This document shows, in pieces, positions 24,267-36,293 of a stretch of 64,000 bases of DNA. The translations under genes were made by a program, and so were the position numbers. The DNA lies in contig NC_089040.1 of assembly GCF_034140825.1 (NCBI RefSeq), positions 3,046,501 to 3,110,500 of the forward strand, written 5' to 3'. The DNA comes from Oryza sativa Japonica Group (Eukaryota; Streptophyta; Magnoliopsida; Poales; Poaceae). Each line of letters starts with the position of its first letter. Positions within the stretch are counted from its first letter, which is position 1. Below the pieces are notes generated by a model. That model searched no databases, had not been told where the DNA came from, and saw nothing but the letters and a program-made list of their open reading frames with translations.

Positions 24267-25497
24267 CGTGACCGCGTGAGCCCGTGAGGAGGCGTGAGGC
24301 CCGTCTGCCTGGCGCATCTGGGGACAGGTGTAATGTAATGCATATCATGTAGTAGTAGCAATGTAATGCACTATCATGTGTGCACTTTACCTTTTCGTGC
24401 CGTCGGTATTCGGCAAGCACTGTTCCTCCCGGATCCGGGTCCTCTACCATGCACCGCCCGATCGGTATCGGACGGTCGAGATCGTCCGATACGTCGGTCG
24501 GTTTGCGACGATATGGATATTTGTTCCCAGCAGGGGTTTATTATCCCGGGAGAAAACCGGTTCTGATTTCGTGAAATCTGGTTTTTTCGGACCATGTCTA
24601 AAACATAAACCGCTCGGGTTTTTGTGTGAAGTTAAAAAATTAAAATAAAAATGGATTATTAATTTTTTTCCAGATTTGTTCGGATTTCATCGGTTTTCTT
24701 TTGGTTTATCAATGGTTTCTACAAAATCCGAAGATACTGCTCGTGAGCGATTTTTATCTGATATCAGGATAGCGAACCACAGTTTCAAGGCATGTATGCA
24801 TATGGTATGGAGTTGTGGTCAAGATAGACCAAGGGAGTATACCATTTGTTCGACTTAGGACAATACAAATGCCGTCTTAAGATGATCTGGACAGTCCATT
24901 GTACACCATCGAACGAACTAACCGAGCGCGAGAGACCATTCGTCCTTTCGCGCCCGGTACAGGTGGTTGGTTACTGGAGGGAGGGAGGCAGGAATAAGGG
25001 GGGTTAGCTGATTTTGTGAGCTGTGGAACAATCTCCTTTTTTTGTTCATGCTTTGTGATTGGGAAGAGGCGACTTCCATGTGATTTTGTGGGGACTTTCG
25101 GGTGGGCATTACATTATGGGTGGTGCGTGTGAGTGGCTTTGCAATCAGCACCAGAGAGAGAGAGAAAAAGAGAGACTTAAACCGAAGAAAAATGATTGAG
25201 AAAGAAGCAATATATTGGTGTTAGCCAGCTAATTAATTAGTACTCCATCCGGAGTACCAATCACTGGCTGCTGATGCTGCTGCCGCCACTAACCATGATC
25301 AGTCCCGTGCCAAGAAGGATTTGTCTCTCCCTTTGAAATCTCTTGCCACCTTTTTGGTGTTTGATTTGTCTCTGCATGGGTAGGTTGCCTGCATACTTTG
25401 CATTCAGGCTTCTGGTAGAGTGTGCTGCCTAGATGGCAAACGTGATGGACCGGCATTCTCCTTGCATCTTAGCTTTCTTTTTTTCTACTTCCTCCGT
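24267..25497. other. Intergenic region upstream of GDSL 3
   Basis: A moderately GC-rich stretch (24370-24600) rich in CGATCGGT-like words has several short overlapping frames with no recognisable product. Beyond it the DNA is AT-rich with a GAGA tract near 25153-25173. I see no supported gene. Confidence 0.4.
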
Positions 25498-25637
25498 TTC
25501 ATAATGTAAGACTTTCTAGTATTATCCATATTCATATAAATGTTAATGAATCTAGGTATATACATGTGTCTAGATTCATTAATATCTATATGAATATGGG
25601 TAATGCTAGGAAGTCTTACATTATAAAATGGAGGGAG
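25498..25637. mobile_element. Stowaway MITE
   Basis: A 140-bp palindrome flanked by TA (25496-25497 and 25638-25639). The left end CTTCCTCCGTTTCATAATG and right end TATAAAATGGAGGGAG pair, with inner arms around TTAATGAATCTAG. Same family as the element in GT31 intron 4. Confidence 0.85.
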
Positions 25638-25639
25638 TA

Positions 25640-27480
25640 TAAGATAATGAAATAAATCCTTTAGCTAGCCATCTACATATATATTTCTATCTGCAAATAA
25701 AAGCAAGAGATAGAAATAATATGAAATTTCTGATGCAACCCTGTATCAGTTATTGCTTTTTATATCTTTTAATATGCTAACAATTTCTATCTGTAAATTA
25801 AAGTGAGAGATATAATTAATATGGATTTATGATGGAAGAAATATATCTTCTATTTTTTTAATGTATTAACAATTTCTATATGCAAAATTAAAGTGAGAAT
25901 AGGTCATATTAAGTTTGAATTTCAGATGCAATGCTGTATACAACTGTCTATTTATTTATTTTTAATATATCAAATCAGTTGGACCATCTTGGTCCCACTA
26001 TAGTATCATTAAAAATAGGATAAAAAATAGTGTTAATATATTCTGGCATGAAAAATGCATGTAGGCACAAGTTGCGTGTGTGCTCATGGTTACGTTCATG
26101 CATGGTTGACCGGTGTCTTTGCCCTTTATTCCTTGCGTCTCCGGTTCGACGAAACTTGGGCTCCAATAATCTGTCAATCTCCCTGCAATAGATTGCATCT
26201 ACAACTAGCTAACTGCCTTTCAAGACTAGCAGTCTTCTGCCATGATGGTGGTTGATAGAGAATTGGAAGTATTCAATGAAATTGGTACAATCTGTGTTTG
26301 CTTGGATAAAAAAAGAAGAAGAAGAATTGGAAGAACTTGCAGTTAATTTTGTCTGCAGGTTGGTTATTGGTTCCATCTCTGATCTTTATCTTGCCAATTG
26401 GAGGATATCTCCTTCACCGTTGTAACTGCAACAATGACATTGTTGTCCAAGAGCTAGAGTGAACAGCTGGCCAATTGTGATAGGTGGTTAGCAACTGAGA
26501 TCACTAAACAGTGGAAGCCAACACCACACATGCATCTCTCATCTTATTAGAGCAGAATAATCAATCATGGTTAGAAAAAAAAAGAAATGAATTGCCTTAA
26601 CCAACATCACCAGCAACAGGCATATACATGTCCATTAAGCAAAGAGGGCATATTCTCAGTGTGATTCAGACATGGGCATCAACTAAGCAAAGCAAAGCTA
26701 AACACTGTGCTTAAACCGCACAAACGAATCAAATGGAAGTATATATATACAGAGGATTTTGATGGGACAACACCCAACTCAAAGAACACCACACTTGCAT
26801 GGTTGATCAAGCATGGACCAGCAACACCATTATTATGAGTGAAGACTTGTATTTGGAGCTAGCTAAACCTGAGCTAGCAACCAACACTTTAGTCTGAACA
26901 ATAACAAGATGTTGGTGGTGACAGTAGCCATCAGCCACAGGCATCCCTGTATATATTGTTATTAGCGAACTATAAAGAATCCCCTTCTCTGAAAATGCAC
27001 CACCACCACACATGGACACAGACACAGACATTCATAACGAACTCGCACTTGTGATCACAAATTAAAGCTGCCCTCTCTTTGCCCAAGCACTCACGTCGTT
27101 GATCTCATCTTATCCTTAATCAGGTCTACTGCTACTGATTGAGTGATTGTTGCCCAAAATTCAGAGCAAAGCTAGAACAACTTTGTTTGAGTGCACAAAA
27201 AGAAAAGAAGATGATGATTAACTTATCAGCAGTTTTGATTTGGGTTCTGGACTAAATCATTGACATGGAGAGTGGAGCTGTCGACTGTAAATGTCTGAAA
27301 AGACGATGAGCTTTGGCCGCGTGCAAGACGACGAGGCAGATTGGTACTACCTTCAATTTGTTTTTAAATAACTGACAGGAGACATTCACTTTCACACTTT
27401 AACCATTCGTCCTCTTACAAATAATTTACAAACACTTAAACCACGTCATTAAAGTGTAATTGTAGGTCAAAAGTCAAATA
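25640..27480. other. AT-rich intergenic DNA
   Basis: Three loosely repeated phrases of the type CAATTTCTATCTGTAAATTAAAGTGAGA occur near 25680, 25785 and 25870, spaced about 90-100 bp, suggesting an old tandem duplication. The remaining sequence has short frames only (for example minus 26807-27031, 74 codons) with no recognised motif. No gene is supported. Confidence 0.4.
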
Positions 27481-27605
27481 CTCCCTTTGTCCTATAATAT
27501 AAGGATTTTGGGTAGATATAACACATCCTAATTTATCCTGATTCATTGTATTAGAATGTGTCATATCCACCCAAAATTTCTTATATTATAAGACAGATAC
27601 AGTAG
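27481..27605. mobile_element. Stowaway-like MITE
   Basis: The left end CTCCCTTTGTCCTATAATAT and right end ATATTATAAGACAGATAC pair, with inner arms AAGGATTTTGGGTAGATAT and its complement. The left side has a TA target. The right terminus has drifted from the consensus, so that border is approximate. Confidence 0.7.
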
Positions 27606-27754
27606 TAGGGATTAGTTATATAACTTTTGAAAAAAATCATCTCAAAATTAAAATTTATCGAATGTGACTACAGTACAACCTTAATTAATATAATTATAGT
27701 GTAATTAGAAAGTAATTACAATATATTTTAGGTGTAAGACTCATAAAACCACAC

Positions 27755-27870
27755 AACACATGTAGTAGCTCAGTGGATGTAAGGTCGTACATGGGATCGA
27801 GCCCCTGCACGTGAGATTTTTTTCTCCCGCCACCCGTGAATCTTTACTCGTATCCAAACTGCTGAAAAAA
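27755..27870 (+). mobile_element. tRNA-derived SINE-like fragment
   Basis: Box A (TAGCTCAGTGG, 27766-27776) matches the RNA polymerase III A-box of tRNAs. 16 bp later GGGATCGAGCCC (27793-27804) resembles the B-box with one central mismatch. The spacing is short for a full tRNA and there is no cloverleaf, so a SINE or a tRNA-like relic is more likely than a tRNA gene. The tail and boundaries are unclear. Confidence 0.4.
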
Positions 27871-28201
27871 AGGGATAAATTTCTCCTCAGTTTCCTGTCA
27901 AATATATAAAACAACATATCTAAAGTTAAATAGTTGTGTCTTATATTTTAGAAAAAAAATCAATTATTTGAAAACATAGTACTTTGATCTTCGTCTTATT
28001 TAATTTTTTAATTAAAAACATAAGTCACATATAAACTATCACATAATCTCGTAACAATAAAAATAATAATTACAAAAAAATTAAATAAGACGGATGATTA
28101 AAGTTAGACATACTCATGTTTTATCATCTCATAACAATAAAAATACTAATTATAAAAAAAATTTAAAGCGAACGATTAAAGTTAGGCACGGAAACTTATA
28201 A

Positions 28202-28588
28202 TTACACTTGAGATGGAATGGAGGGAGTAAGTGAAGCGAAGATGAAAGTCCGGCGAGAAGGAAGTCGGAGGTCACAAGCAATCTTAGCTGTGTCGGACGG
28301 CGACGACCACGAAGAGGCCGGGACCGGACGACGGCGAGGGAGGAAGACAGGGCAGTGCGTGTCGCCGTCGATCACCCACGCAGCAGAGATCGCTCTCCTG
28401 CCAGCTTGGTTGGCAGCAGCGCCGCCAGCTGCAACGCACACGGCACCTCGATCGATCGATCGAGTTCGCCGACGGCTCCCGTTTCTTAAATTTCCCCGAC
28501 AGCGACCGCCCGGCCACTCATCTTGCATCATCAAAACGTGAATGATTGGAGCTGGAGCTTCCGATCGACGAGAGTGATCACTCATCAC
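28202..28588. other. GC-rich patch with open frames on both strands
   Basis: A sharply bounded GC-rich island holds a 128-codon minus frame and a 107-codon plus frame that overlap almost fully. Neither translation has a recognisable domain. Both are rich in Arg, Ser and Ala, as expected for open GC-rich DNA. It may be a gene relic or transposon cargo. Confidence 0.25.
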
Positions 28589-28647
28589 TCATCACACCAA
28601 TTAGCTACGACGTACTGCAGCTGCTGATTGCTCACTACTTCATCCGA

Positions 28648-28746
<99 letters not shown>
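28648..28746. repeat. (ATT)33 microsatellite
   Basis: An uninterrupted run of 33 ATT triplets. Long perfect triplet runs of this kind are hypervariable and usually differ between rice varieties. Confidence 0.97.
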
Positions 28747-30303
28747 GAACCATTTTATTTTTTTATTTTAAAAATAAGCTGTTTTAAAATTTACTTTTAA
28801 ATCTGAACCTTTAGACCATGGTATCCCGCCTGACGTGCTAAAACAACGTCACAATGTCACCCGTAGTTGTTGCTAACACGTACGGTGCGCCACATCACGA
28901 GGGGTTAGAGTATTAGCTAGCGGTGTTATTTCGCCACGCGTGACAAAATGTTCAGCATTGTAAATAAGTTTTGAGAATATTCAATTTAAAATTTAGAAAT
29001 TAAATGGTTAAAAAAATCACATGCTGCTGATCTGAACTTTTTTATTTTTGTTTATTTATTTATTTATTTTTTCTGGGGTTTCTTGCCGTGTTTGATTAGT
29101 GGTTGTTGCGGGGTTAGGTTAGGTGCGAGTCGCTGTATTGAATCGTTATATATGCTTGCAGCTATAGCTAAATTATTCTCGCGGCGAAGGCGACGTATTA
29201 CGTGAGTGCTCTCGATCGATCGATCGATCGGTTGTTGTGGTGTGCATGCGAATTGGAGAGATCAACGCGATCGAGCTGCTAATTAAGCTAACCACTCACA
29301 TCACTAGCAACTGAACACAGGGAAATTAAGCATCAGTAGTGTGGAAGCTTCAGATGCTGTTCTTTTCTTCCATTTCAGGCCAGTCCATCCATCATCATAT
29401 CTCTGACGACGACAATGATCAAACGGAGATTTCGATTCTTAAATCGGGGACAGGTAATCGACAGTCGAACAGTGTCTCATCTTCCATCGCATTGGTGGAT
29501 GATAATTAATATATATATTCATAAATTTATCGATTTCAGGTCACAAATTATGAGTCAACCAACTTTGATCATGGTGAGACTACCTCTTGATTTCGCCATC
29601 GATCGTATGGGTTTCTATTAAACCACATCGATATGTACAAAAGGATGGGGCCCTGGATATGTATATATTTCTATGGAATTTACTAACTCGCATCTATCAG
29701 CAAACTAGGCTAGGCTTGCATCACATAAATTCTGAACCTGTCATGTTCTTGATTAAGTCTGATGACGATGTTCCTTATTCTGATGTGTCATTTGTTTCCC
29801 CTCTCATTTGTAGGAACTAGCTAGGCTGCTTTTGGATTATCACTCCAGTTGACTTCTTTTTATGGAAACAATGGTGGTTATATTAAATATAAGAAATCAT
29901 CACAACCTTGATAGTTCTAGTACATGAGAAATAAGGTACCGATACAGAACAAAGAGGATCTACATACATCTTAAAATGCCACAAGAGATACAAGTACACA
30001 AGCACAGCCATAACACTAATCAACTCTGGACCGCACAAAAGTCTTTCTATCGACCACCATCTTTGATCATTTGGCAAATCTCTAAAACGGCATCACCAAA
30101 CAAATCAGTGACCCACCTAAAACCGACACTGTCGATTGGATAATCTGCAACCTGATCAATGTCTTTCAAGATCTCCATTGAAGAACCCGTGAAAACAATA
30201 GCAAAAGTAAAAAGGCAAAAGAATCTAAATAAATTGACCTAACTCCATAAACATCATAATAGACTAAAACTCAATTTTGTTTAGAACAAATCCTAAACAT
30301 ACT
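28747..30303. other. Intergenic DNA without a supported gene
   Basis: A GATC-rich stretch (29210-29232) includes a short tandem of GATC. Short frames at 29415-29621 and 29587-29820 (plus) and 29883-30077 (minus) have no recognisable motif. The section 29880-30290 has a different texture (A-rich, few CpG), such as an old transposon fragment would leave, but I could not assign it. Confidence 0.35.
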
Positions 30304-30537
30304 TAGGCGTTCGTTACTTGAAGGTTGGGAACCCATCTCCCCGCACGAAAAACGGAGCAGTCCATTAGCACGTGATTAATTAAGTATTAGCTATTTTTTT
30401 AAAAAAATAGATTATTTTGATTTTTTAAAACAACTTTCTTATATAAACTTTTAAAAAAAACGAACCGTTTGACAATTTAAAAAGCGTGCACGCAGAAAAT
30501 GAGAAAAATGGGTTGGGAAGTGAAGTTCCGAACACAC
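30304..30537. mobile_element. MITE of uncertain superfamily
   Basis: The ends pair imperfectly: the left reads AGGCGTTCGTTACTTGAAGG and the right, complemented, GTGTTCGGAACTTCACTTCC, both followed by a CCCAACC-like block. The interior has TTAATTAAGTATTAGCTATT, a phrase shared with the element near 49691. Superfamily not assigned. Confidence 0.5.
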
Positions 30538-31766
30538 ACAACAACGAAAAACTACCTATCCCCTTCCCCTCCTCGTCAACAAGGACGCTAGAGAAGGGGA
30601 AGGACCGAAGGAGGGAGGCTAGGATGGCGCCCATACTCCAGTTGATTGAAAGCACCTAATCTACAAATAGTCCAAAACAGACGATATTCTAAAACTGATC
30701 CTAAACTCCAAACTTGTCGTGGTCCCGAGTTCATGACATCTCAGATGATGATAATTTTTTTTTCATTACTCTGAAATTTCTTTCAATTTTGGATGTCTAT
30801 TTCTAACTGAAAAATGTGCACATGACGTAATTAAAATGTGGCCACGCCAGCCTAGTGGGCTGACATCCAAGTCTACATGGCACATCTTCAGAGCCTTATC
30901 TCCAAGAAATTCAGAAGTACGAGGGCTGTGAGAGTGACTTGTTTGCAACCAAGCCTAAGCCCCTGCTAATGCTGAACTAACACAAGAACAAGAACATAAT
31001 AGGAGGCTAGCTAGGCCAACAAACAATTTTGTTTCATTTGTGAGTCTACCTAACCTAGATCGCCACCGCCTCCAAAACCATAGGATGATTGGCTTAGCTA
31101 GTTAGGCAGGGGATTAATTAATTAATTAATTAATATTTGTTGGACCAACCGAACATGCACTCAAAATTTGTGGAGGAAAAAGAAAACTATTGCCAACATT
31201 ATGCAAGAAGAGAATTCTCTGGTTGTGCTATCAAACTCGAAGAAGTGGCTGAATATTTTACAACAGATTAAATAGTGGAGGGGCAGAGCATGATAATGGA
31301 TAATTTAAAAACACAAATTTGGTAGCCACACTTAATACAAGGTGAGCCCGTTCATGACCTACAAAATATTGAAGTGTTTTTTTTTCCTTTTGTTTCGTTA
31401 TATCAACATATATACTCTAGAGCTTCAATTAAATAAAAATCACATGGCAGTCTCATATCAGATAGAACAATTGACCCAGTCTTTTGGGTTGTATGCTTAC
31501 AACTTTTATGACAGCTTTAGTTAAACCAGCTTGTACAACATGCCCTGTTTGAACTAGGCTAAAGAAACACCACCCATTAGGGATGGTGGGCTAGTTTAGA
31601 GGAATGGCAAGGTGGTTAGGAAGCATTACCTAATGGTTAATCACTTAAGGTTACTAACCGTTTAATAGTACTATTTAACCTATAATATCATATAAAAAAC
31701 TGTTCATGATCTCGCTTTAAGCATTTTTTTAAACAATTGTCGTACCTGCTATGTGACAGTTTATTA
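30538..31766. other. AT-rich intergenic DNA
   Basis: This contains a fivefold ATTA/TTAATTAA tract at 31113-31133 and scattered short frames without features. No gene or bounded repeat is supported. Confidence 0.4.
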
Positions 31767-32041
31767 GGGAAAAGTTCGAATAACATCCCTGAACTATTAG
31801 GTCAGTATGAACTACCCCCTCAGACCCGAAAATCAGACATTTTTCACCATCAACTATTAATATCGAACGAATTACCCCCCTCACTTAAACCGGAGTGGTT
31901 TTGGTCCTACGTGGCACTCCAATCAGCAATTCTTCTTTCTTATGGGCTCCACCTGCTGTGGGTGCGATGTCTGGTTTTCAGACCTAAGGGGGTAATTCGT
32001 ACTCACCCAATAATGCAGTGGTGTAATTTGGACTTTTCCCC
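31767..32041. mobile_element. Mutator-type MITE
   Basis: The left end GGGAAAAGTTCGAATAACA and the complemented right end GGGGAAAAGTCCAAATTACA form an inverted repeat. It is flanked by 9-bp near-repeats AGTTTATTA (31758-31766) and AATTTATCA (32042-32050), 7 of 9 identical, consistent with an old Mutator-type target duplication. The 275-bp body has no coding capacity. Confidence 0.75.
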
Positions 32042-32657
32042 AATTTATCATATATTTGTATTGATCTGTTACAGATTTTAAGCATAACAATTCATGATTT
32101 TAAACCATTAGGGATCCTCTGCTACCTCTAAAGGTTCAAGACTAATCATCAGGGATAGACCAGGCCTAGTCCACCTAGGCCTGGGTATCGAAGCTCATTT
32201 AGGTGCAGAATAAGTCTATTTTTCCTCCCTCATATCTTTGCCTTAATCGAATCGCATCACTCAACCGTAAAACCATGTATAACACCTCCCGCATCTCTAG
32301 AAACCAGTGCAAATAAACTCCTCAAGTGGTTTGGAAGGTGCGTTCGGCTGACGTGGCACATTGATCATGATTGACTAGCTGAGTCAGCAAGTGGGACCCA
32401 TATGTCATCCTAAGTCCACCCTTACTAACCATATCCAAGCGGCCAAGCCTCCGCTACCACTCAAGCAAGAGCGACCACGCAACCAAAACATTACGCAAAC
32501 ACATTTTTTTTAAAAAATAAATTCATATATATCTAGAGAGAAAAAACATGACAAGAAATCGATAATAATACAAAAGCTATGATGGTGTGCAATGTCCGTG
32601 TGCATGCGTGCACGCATTGCAACCGGCCCAAATCAAGGCCCATCGATCAGTGAATAC
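32042..32657. other. Intergenic DNA downstream of the VQ gene
   Basis: Part of this (about 32210-32480) resembles one end of a Mutator-type element, beginning GAATAAGTCTATTTTTCCTC, without a partner end in view. A cluster of GGCCCA motifs lies at 32623-32673. Confidence 0.4.
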
Positions 32658-32915
32658 TCATGGGCCGGCGGCCCACCACCGCTTCATCTCCTCCTCCGAC
32701 GACGGGAGCACCCCCGCCGCATCGCCACCGACGAGGAGGAGGCCATTGCCGGCGGCGCCCCCGGTGAGCCGCTGCACCACGTCCCTGAAGCTCGCCTCGT
32801 CCGCGCTCACCCTCGCCGTCACGATGTGCGTCACCTTCACCTCCTCCCGCCTCCTCTTTCTCGTCGCCGCCGCCGCCCCCAACTCGCCGCCGCCTTGATC
32901 TGGTCGGATTCCCAT
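32658..32915 (-). CDS. Small VQ-motif protein
   Basis: A single-exon frame of 85 codons on the minus strand from the ATG at 32915. Residues 43-52 read FRDVVQRLTG, an exact match to the plant VQ signature FxxxVQxLTG. A basic cluster (residues 19-24, RKRRRE) could serve as a nuclear signal. VQ proteins bind group I and IIc WRKY factors or MAP kinases and tune defence and growth transcription; many grass members are intronless and short. A TATA box for this strand lies about 90 bp upstream. The C-terminal part is short and has no other domain. The ATG chosen is the first in the frame; the codon immediately before it is TTG. The partner and pathway are unknown. Confidence 0.75.
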   Translation of the reverse strand: MGIRPDQGGGELGAAAATRKRRREEVKVTHIVTARVSADEASFRDVVQRLTGGAAGNGLLLVGGDAAGVLPSSEEEMKRWWAAGP

Positions 32916-33000
32916 CAACGGTGACGCGAACTAGCTAGCTTAGCTAAATACTGCGACGATCTACACTGCTACTCTACTCATCATCCGTACTAATTAAGAT

Positions 33001-33010
33001 TTTATATATA
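33001..33010 (-). promoter_or_regulatory. TATA box of the VQ gene
   Basis: On the minus strand TATATATAAA ends about 86 bp upstream of the ATG at 32915. The fit in strand and distance supports the VQ frame as a real gene. Confidence 0.5.
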
Positions 33011-33749
33011 GCTAGCCGGCATGATTAATTACCAGTGATTCCGCTAGATCTCAAAAGAGAGCCAGCTAAGAGCGAGAGGAATCAACCAAGAATGGTCGCT
33101 GCGCGCGTGCGCGAGGAAGACGAAGACGAGGAGGAAGAAGAAGAAGCTGAGGCAAACTGAACCGGCCGTACGTTGAATGAAGAACAGGGAGGGAATTGTC
33201 TATGGACAGGAATGGTCGTCGTCGTCGTCTCCGGTGAAATCTTTGCAGATCGAGATTAATTAGCGTATCAAGTGATCGATCCATGCGTCAAAGCATATAG
33301 GAGTATTTTTTATTCGATTTCGTTTGTTTTTTCCTCTTTAAAGTCGAAACCGTTGGTTGCAGTCAGTGACGGATCTAGAAAATTGATTCGTTGGTGACTT
33401 GAAGTCATGATATGTATATCGGTGTCTAATATGCTCATTATAATTAGAATATTGTGTCATAATATATGGATAAGCAGTTTAATTATAGGTTTTGTCGAAA
33501 GTCATCAGTGTCATTTAACACCGACGCTAACATCGTAGATCCGCGCTGGTTGCAGTGCAAGCTGGAGTTGGTACTGCTGACAGCAATGCGTACGTGGATA
33601 GCGACGTACGGTCGGATTTCCTCTGGATGCATGCGCAGGCCGTCCGTACAGAGCACGTCCACGTGGCTTGGACTTCTCGATCACGTGTAGAACAAATCGA
33701 ATGGCACACACGGCCATAGAGATTATCAGAAACAACCACGTCTAAGTAA
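33011..33749. other. Intergenic DNA upstream of the VQ gene
   Basis: A purine-rich GAAGAC/GAGGAAGA tract (33113-33150) and a TCGTCG run near 33210-33226 lie in the possible leader region of the VQ gene. The short frames near 33466-33739 have no recognisable motif. Confidence 0.4.
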
Positions 33750-36157
33750 GGAATAAGTTCACCGGAGGTCCCTTAACCACAAAACCAGAAATCTTCACCC
33801 CTAAACTATACAAAACCGTTCAAAAGAGGTCCCAAGACAGTATAGTGGGCTGGTTTCGCTAACGTGACATCCTAGTCAGTACAAATAATAAAAATAAATA
33901 TGCGGAGCCCACATGTAAGTGACCCTCATTTTTCTATTGTTCTCTTTTTCTCTCCGGGCACGGGCGGAGGCAGGCGGAGCGGCGGTGTCGGCGGGAGCGG
34001 CTGCGAGGGCAAGCGGCGAGCGAGCGTGGCTGCGAGGGCGGGCATCGGCGAGTGCGGTTGCAACGGCAAGCGGAGGCGGTCGACGCGACGGAGGTGGCAG
34101 GAGAGGAGGAGAGGAGGCGCGCCGACACGAGAGGTGGGGGCGTCGGCGGGAGAGGCGGCCGGCCAGTCCACGCCCGCCCAGTCCTCATGATTAGGAGGCG
34201 TTAGTATTGGGGATTTGTCCTGATGTTTTGAGAGGTAACTGCTCATTTTCATTGCTGAACGCGCAAAGATGTAGTATAGAGGAGGGGGGTGAATAGGCTT
34301 TCCTTAAAATTACAAACAAATTTGCAGCTTTAAATTCAGCAGGACCGGAACCTCCGGATGTAGAACACTAGAACTTCCGGTCTGCTCAGACTGTCCGGAA
34401 CTTCCGGGCAACAGAAAAACCTGAAGACCTTAACAGGGACTTGAACTAAATTGCACGAAATAAACTACTGGATGAAAGAGCATATATACAATCACAGCAA
34501 CATGCACAGAATCATCACAGAGAGGACAAGGGTGATTTTTTCCTGAAGTTCAGATCTTGCAATCCTACTCTCCGTTGAGGTGCTCCAAAGAGCTGGGTCT
34601 CAATTAACCCCTTGCCTCACTTGTGCAAAGATCCCAGAAAAAGTCCAAGGCCTTCAACTCAACACCCCTAGGTCATTTTCTAGATCCACAAGATCTTTGT
34701 AAGCTCACAGGCGACACCTAACCATCTAGGAGAGGATCTCTAAGAGTAATAAGCCCAAGTGACAACCCACAAGATATCCAAAGTACTCAATCAAACCTAC
34801 TCTTCAAACCTTCTCCAAATCACTCCTACACTCTCAATCTCACAAGAATAGCTCTAGATTTGAGTGGAGGAAGCAAAGGGATCTTGGGAGAGGCTAGAAA
34901 AACCTAGGGCATGAAAGAACTGAAGTGAAATGGCCAAAAAGTGAGCTGGGTGCGATCTGGATATATATAACGGCTAGGTGACATCATCTAGCCGTTACTC
35001 ACATTTTTGAACTGGAAGGGGTCTGGAACTTCCGGACAACACTTGGGAAAATTTTCAACTCACAAGGTCCGGAAGTTCCGGGTCTAGGGACCAGAACTTC
35101 CGGTCAGCCTTCTCTGTCCGGGCCAGAGCCATTTCCAAAAATAGCTCCTAAAAATATTCTACCACTTGGATCTCACTAAGAGCACTTTTTATATCCCAGA
35201 GCCACGGTTTTTCCTAGAACTCAATTTCAATTATTAAACTATCCTATTGTCCTTCGAGCTTCAAATCCGCTTGAATGATTGTTGTGGGGGGTCTCCAAGC
35301 ATCTCTTGATCTCCTAAGTTCACCTTGGGACTAATCACATAACTCAATAAAATCATTAGTCCCTTAACCTTATTCGTCATTAATCACCAAAACCCACTAG
35401 GGGGATAAATGCAACTTCAGTTGCTTGGATTGCTTGTTCAGTTTTGTGTTGATGTGCTTTCATGTGTAGCCCCTTTGGGTTTTTCTGCGTGGATTCCTCT
35501 TCATTCTGCATACTCGTTCACCTCCCAGTCATTTCTTCAGACAGCTCCCCGCCACCTCGGGTTATCACATAGATTTCCCTCAGATTCCTTGAATTATTTA
35601 GTTCTTGGATGAGCGTCTGGTTCCTGTTTCTTGGATGGTTGCTGATTTGCAGAGTATTCGGCAAGATCTTTGAACTGCTAGCATCCGAATACTTTTGAAC
35701 TGCATTGATGTCCCAAACTGTTTTTTTTGTGCGGGGAGTAGGGGGCAAAGCCTGAGGAGGGCGGCTGCCCACACCCACCAGTCGTCGCACCCCTGGTGAT
35801 GCGGCGCGCACGGAGCGACCTGGAGCTCGCCCACCGCGCTCTGCCCGCAGCCCGGCGCCCTCCCGCGTCCACTCGCCCATGCTCTACTTCAATGCCCGCC
35901 TCCGCTTCGCCTGCAGCCCGGCGCCGCTCCGCTACCGCGCGGGCCAGCCGCCGCCCTCGCCCGTCGTCGGCGTTGACCTGGTTCTTCTGGATACTGTCTG
36001 GCCGGCCCGACGTGGAGAAAAGAGAAGAGAAGGAAAAAAGATGTGCAGCTGACATGTGGGCCCCATGTACTTTTTATAATTTTTTTGCTGACTAGGATGC
36101 CACGTCCGCAAAACCGGGCAAAAATATTGCCGAGGGACCTCCGGTGAACGGTTTATG
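33750..36157. mobile_element. Composite transposon with GC-rich cargo (Mutator/Pack-type candidate)
   Basis: Diverged inverted ends about 170 bp long frame the interval. The left has GTTCACCGGAGGTCCCT, then GACATCCTAGTCAG and GAGCCCACATGTAAG. The right has the complements of all three in mirrored order. Inside are two GC-rich segments (33950-34195 and 35735-36020) unlike the surrounding DNA. Between them, 34262-35420 is a block with repeated CCGGAACTTCCGG-like words that looks like a later insertion of another repeat. No transposase frame is visible. No clear target duplication was found, so the superfamily is inferred from the end sequence, which resembles the element at 10293. Confidence 0.55.
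34262..35420. repeat. Unclassified interspersed repeat with CCGGAACTTCCGG motifs
   Basis: The block opens with a G-run and GTGAATAGG and closes with ACCAAAACCCACTAGGGGG. I remember both phrases from dispersed grass repeats. At least four copies of a CCGGAA(C/G)TTCCGG-type palindrome occur inside (near 34345, 34393, 35027 and 35070-35100). No coding frame or clear terminal repeat supports a specific class, and the ends are approximate. Confidence 0.4.
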
Positions 36158-36173
36158 AGAGTTTAGGGACCTC

Positions 36174-36285
36174 CGATAAAGTGATTTATAAGATCGTTCA
36201 CAAAATGTATATATCTCTTATATAGTTTATAAACTATAGGAGATATATGTAAATTTTGTGAACAATGTTACTATCACTTTATCGG
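36174..36285. repeat. 112-bp foldback palindrome
   Basis: The left CCGATAAAGTGAT pairs with the right ATCACTTTATCGG. Inside, GTTCACAAAATGTATATATC pairs with its near-complement around a small TATAGTTTATAAACTATA centre. It would form a long stem if transcribed. It abuts the right end of the composite element and the 155-bp tandem repeats. Confidence 0.75.
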
Positions 36286-36293
36286 ATGAAGGA

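Noticed and set aside
27755-27870. A tRNA gene
   Set aside because: A-box and B-box-like words are present, but the spacing is short and I could not fold an acceptor stem or anticodon arm.
28202-28588. Protein genes on either strand
   Set aside because: Fully overlapping frames on both strands in GC-rich DNA with no domain; openness is explained by composition.
32587-32924. Plus-strand proteins over the VQ gene
   Set aside because: They are antisense shadows of the VQ frame and have no motif.
34262-35420. A solo LTR of a known retrotransposon
   Set aside because: I could not find a matching terminal TG/CA pair with a target duplication, so it is left as an unclassified repeat.
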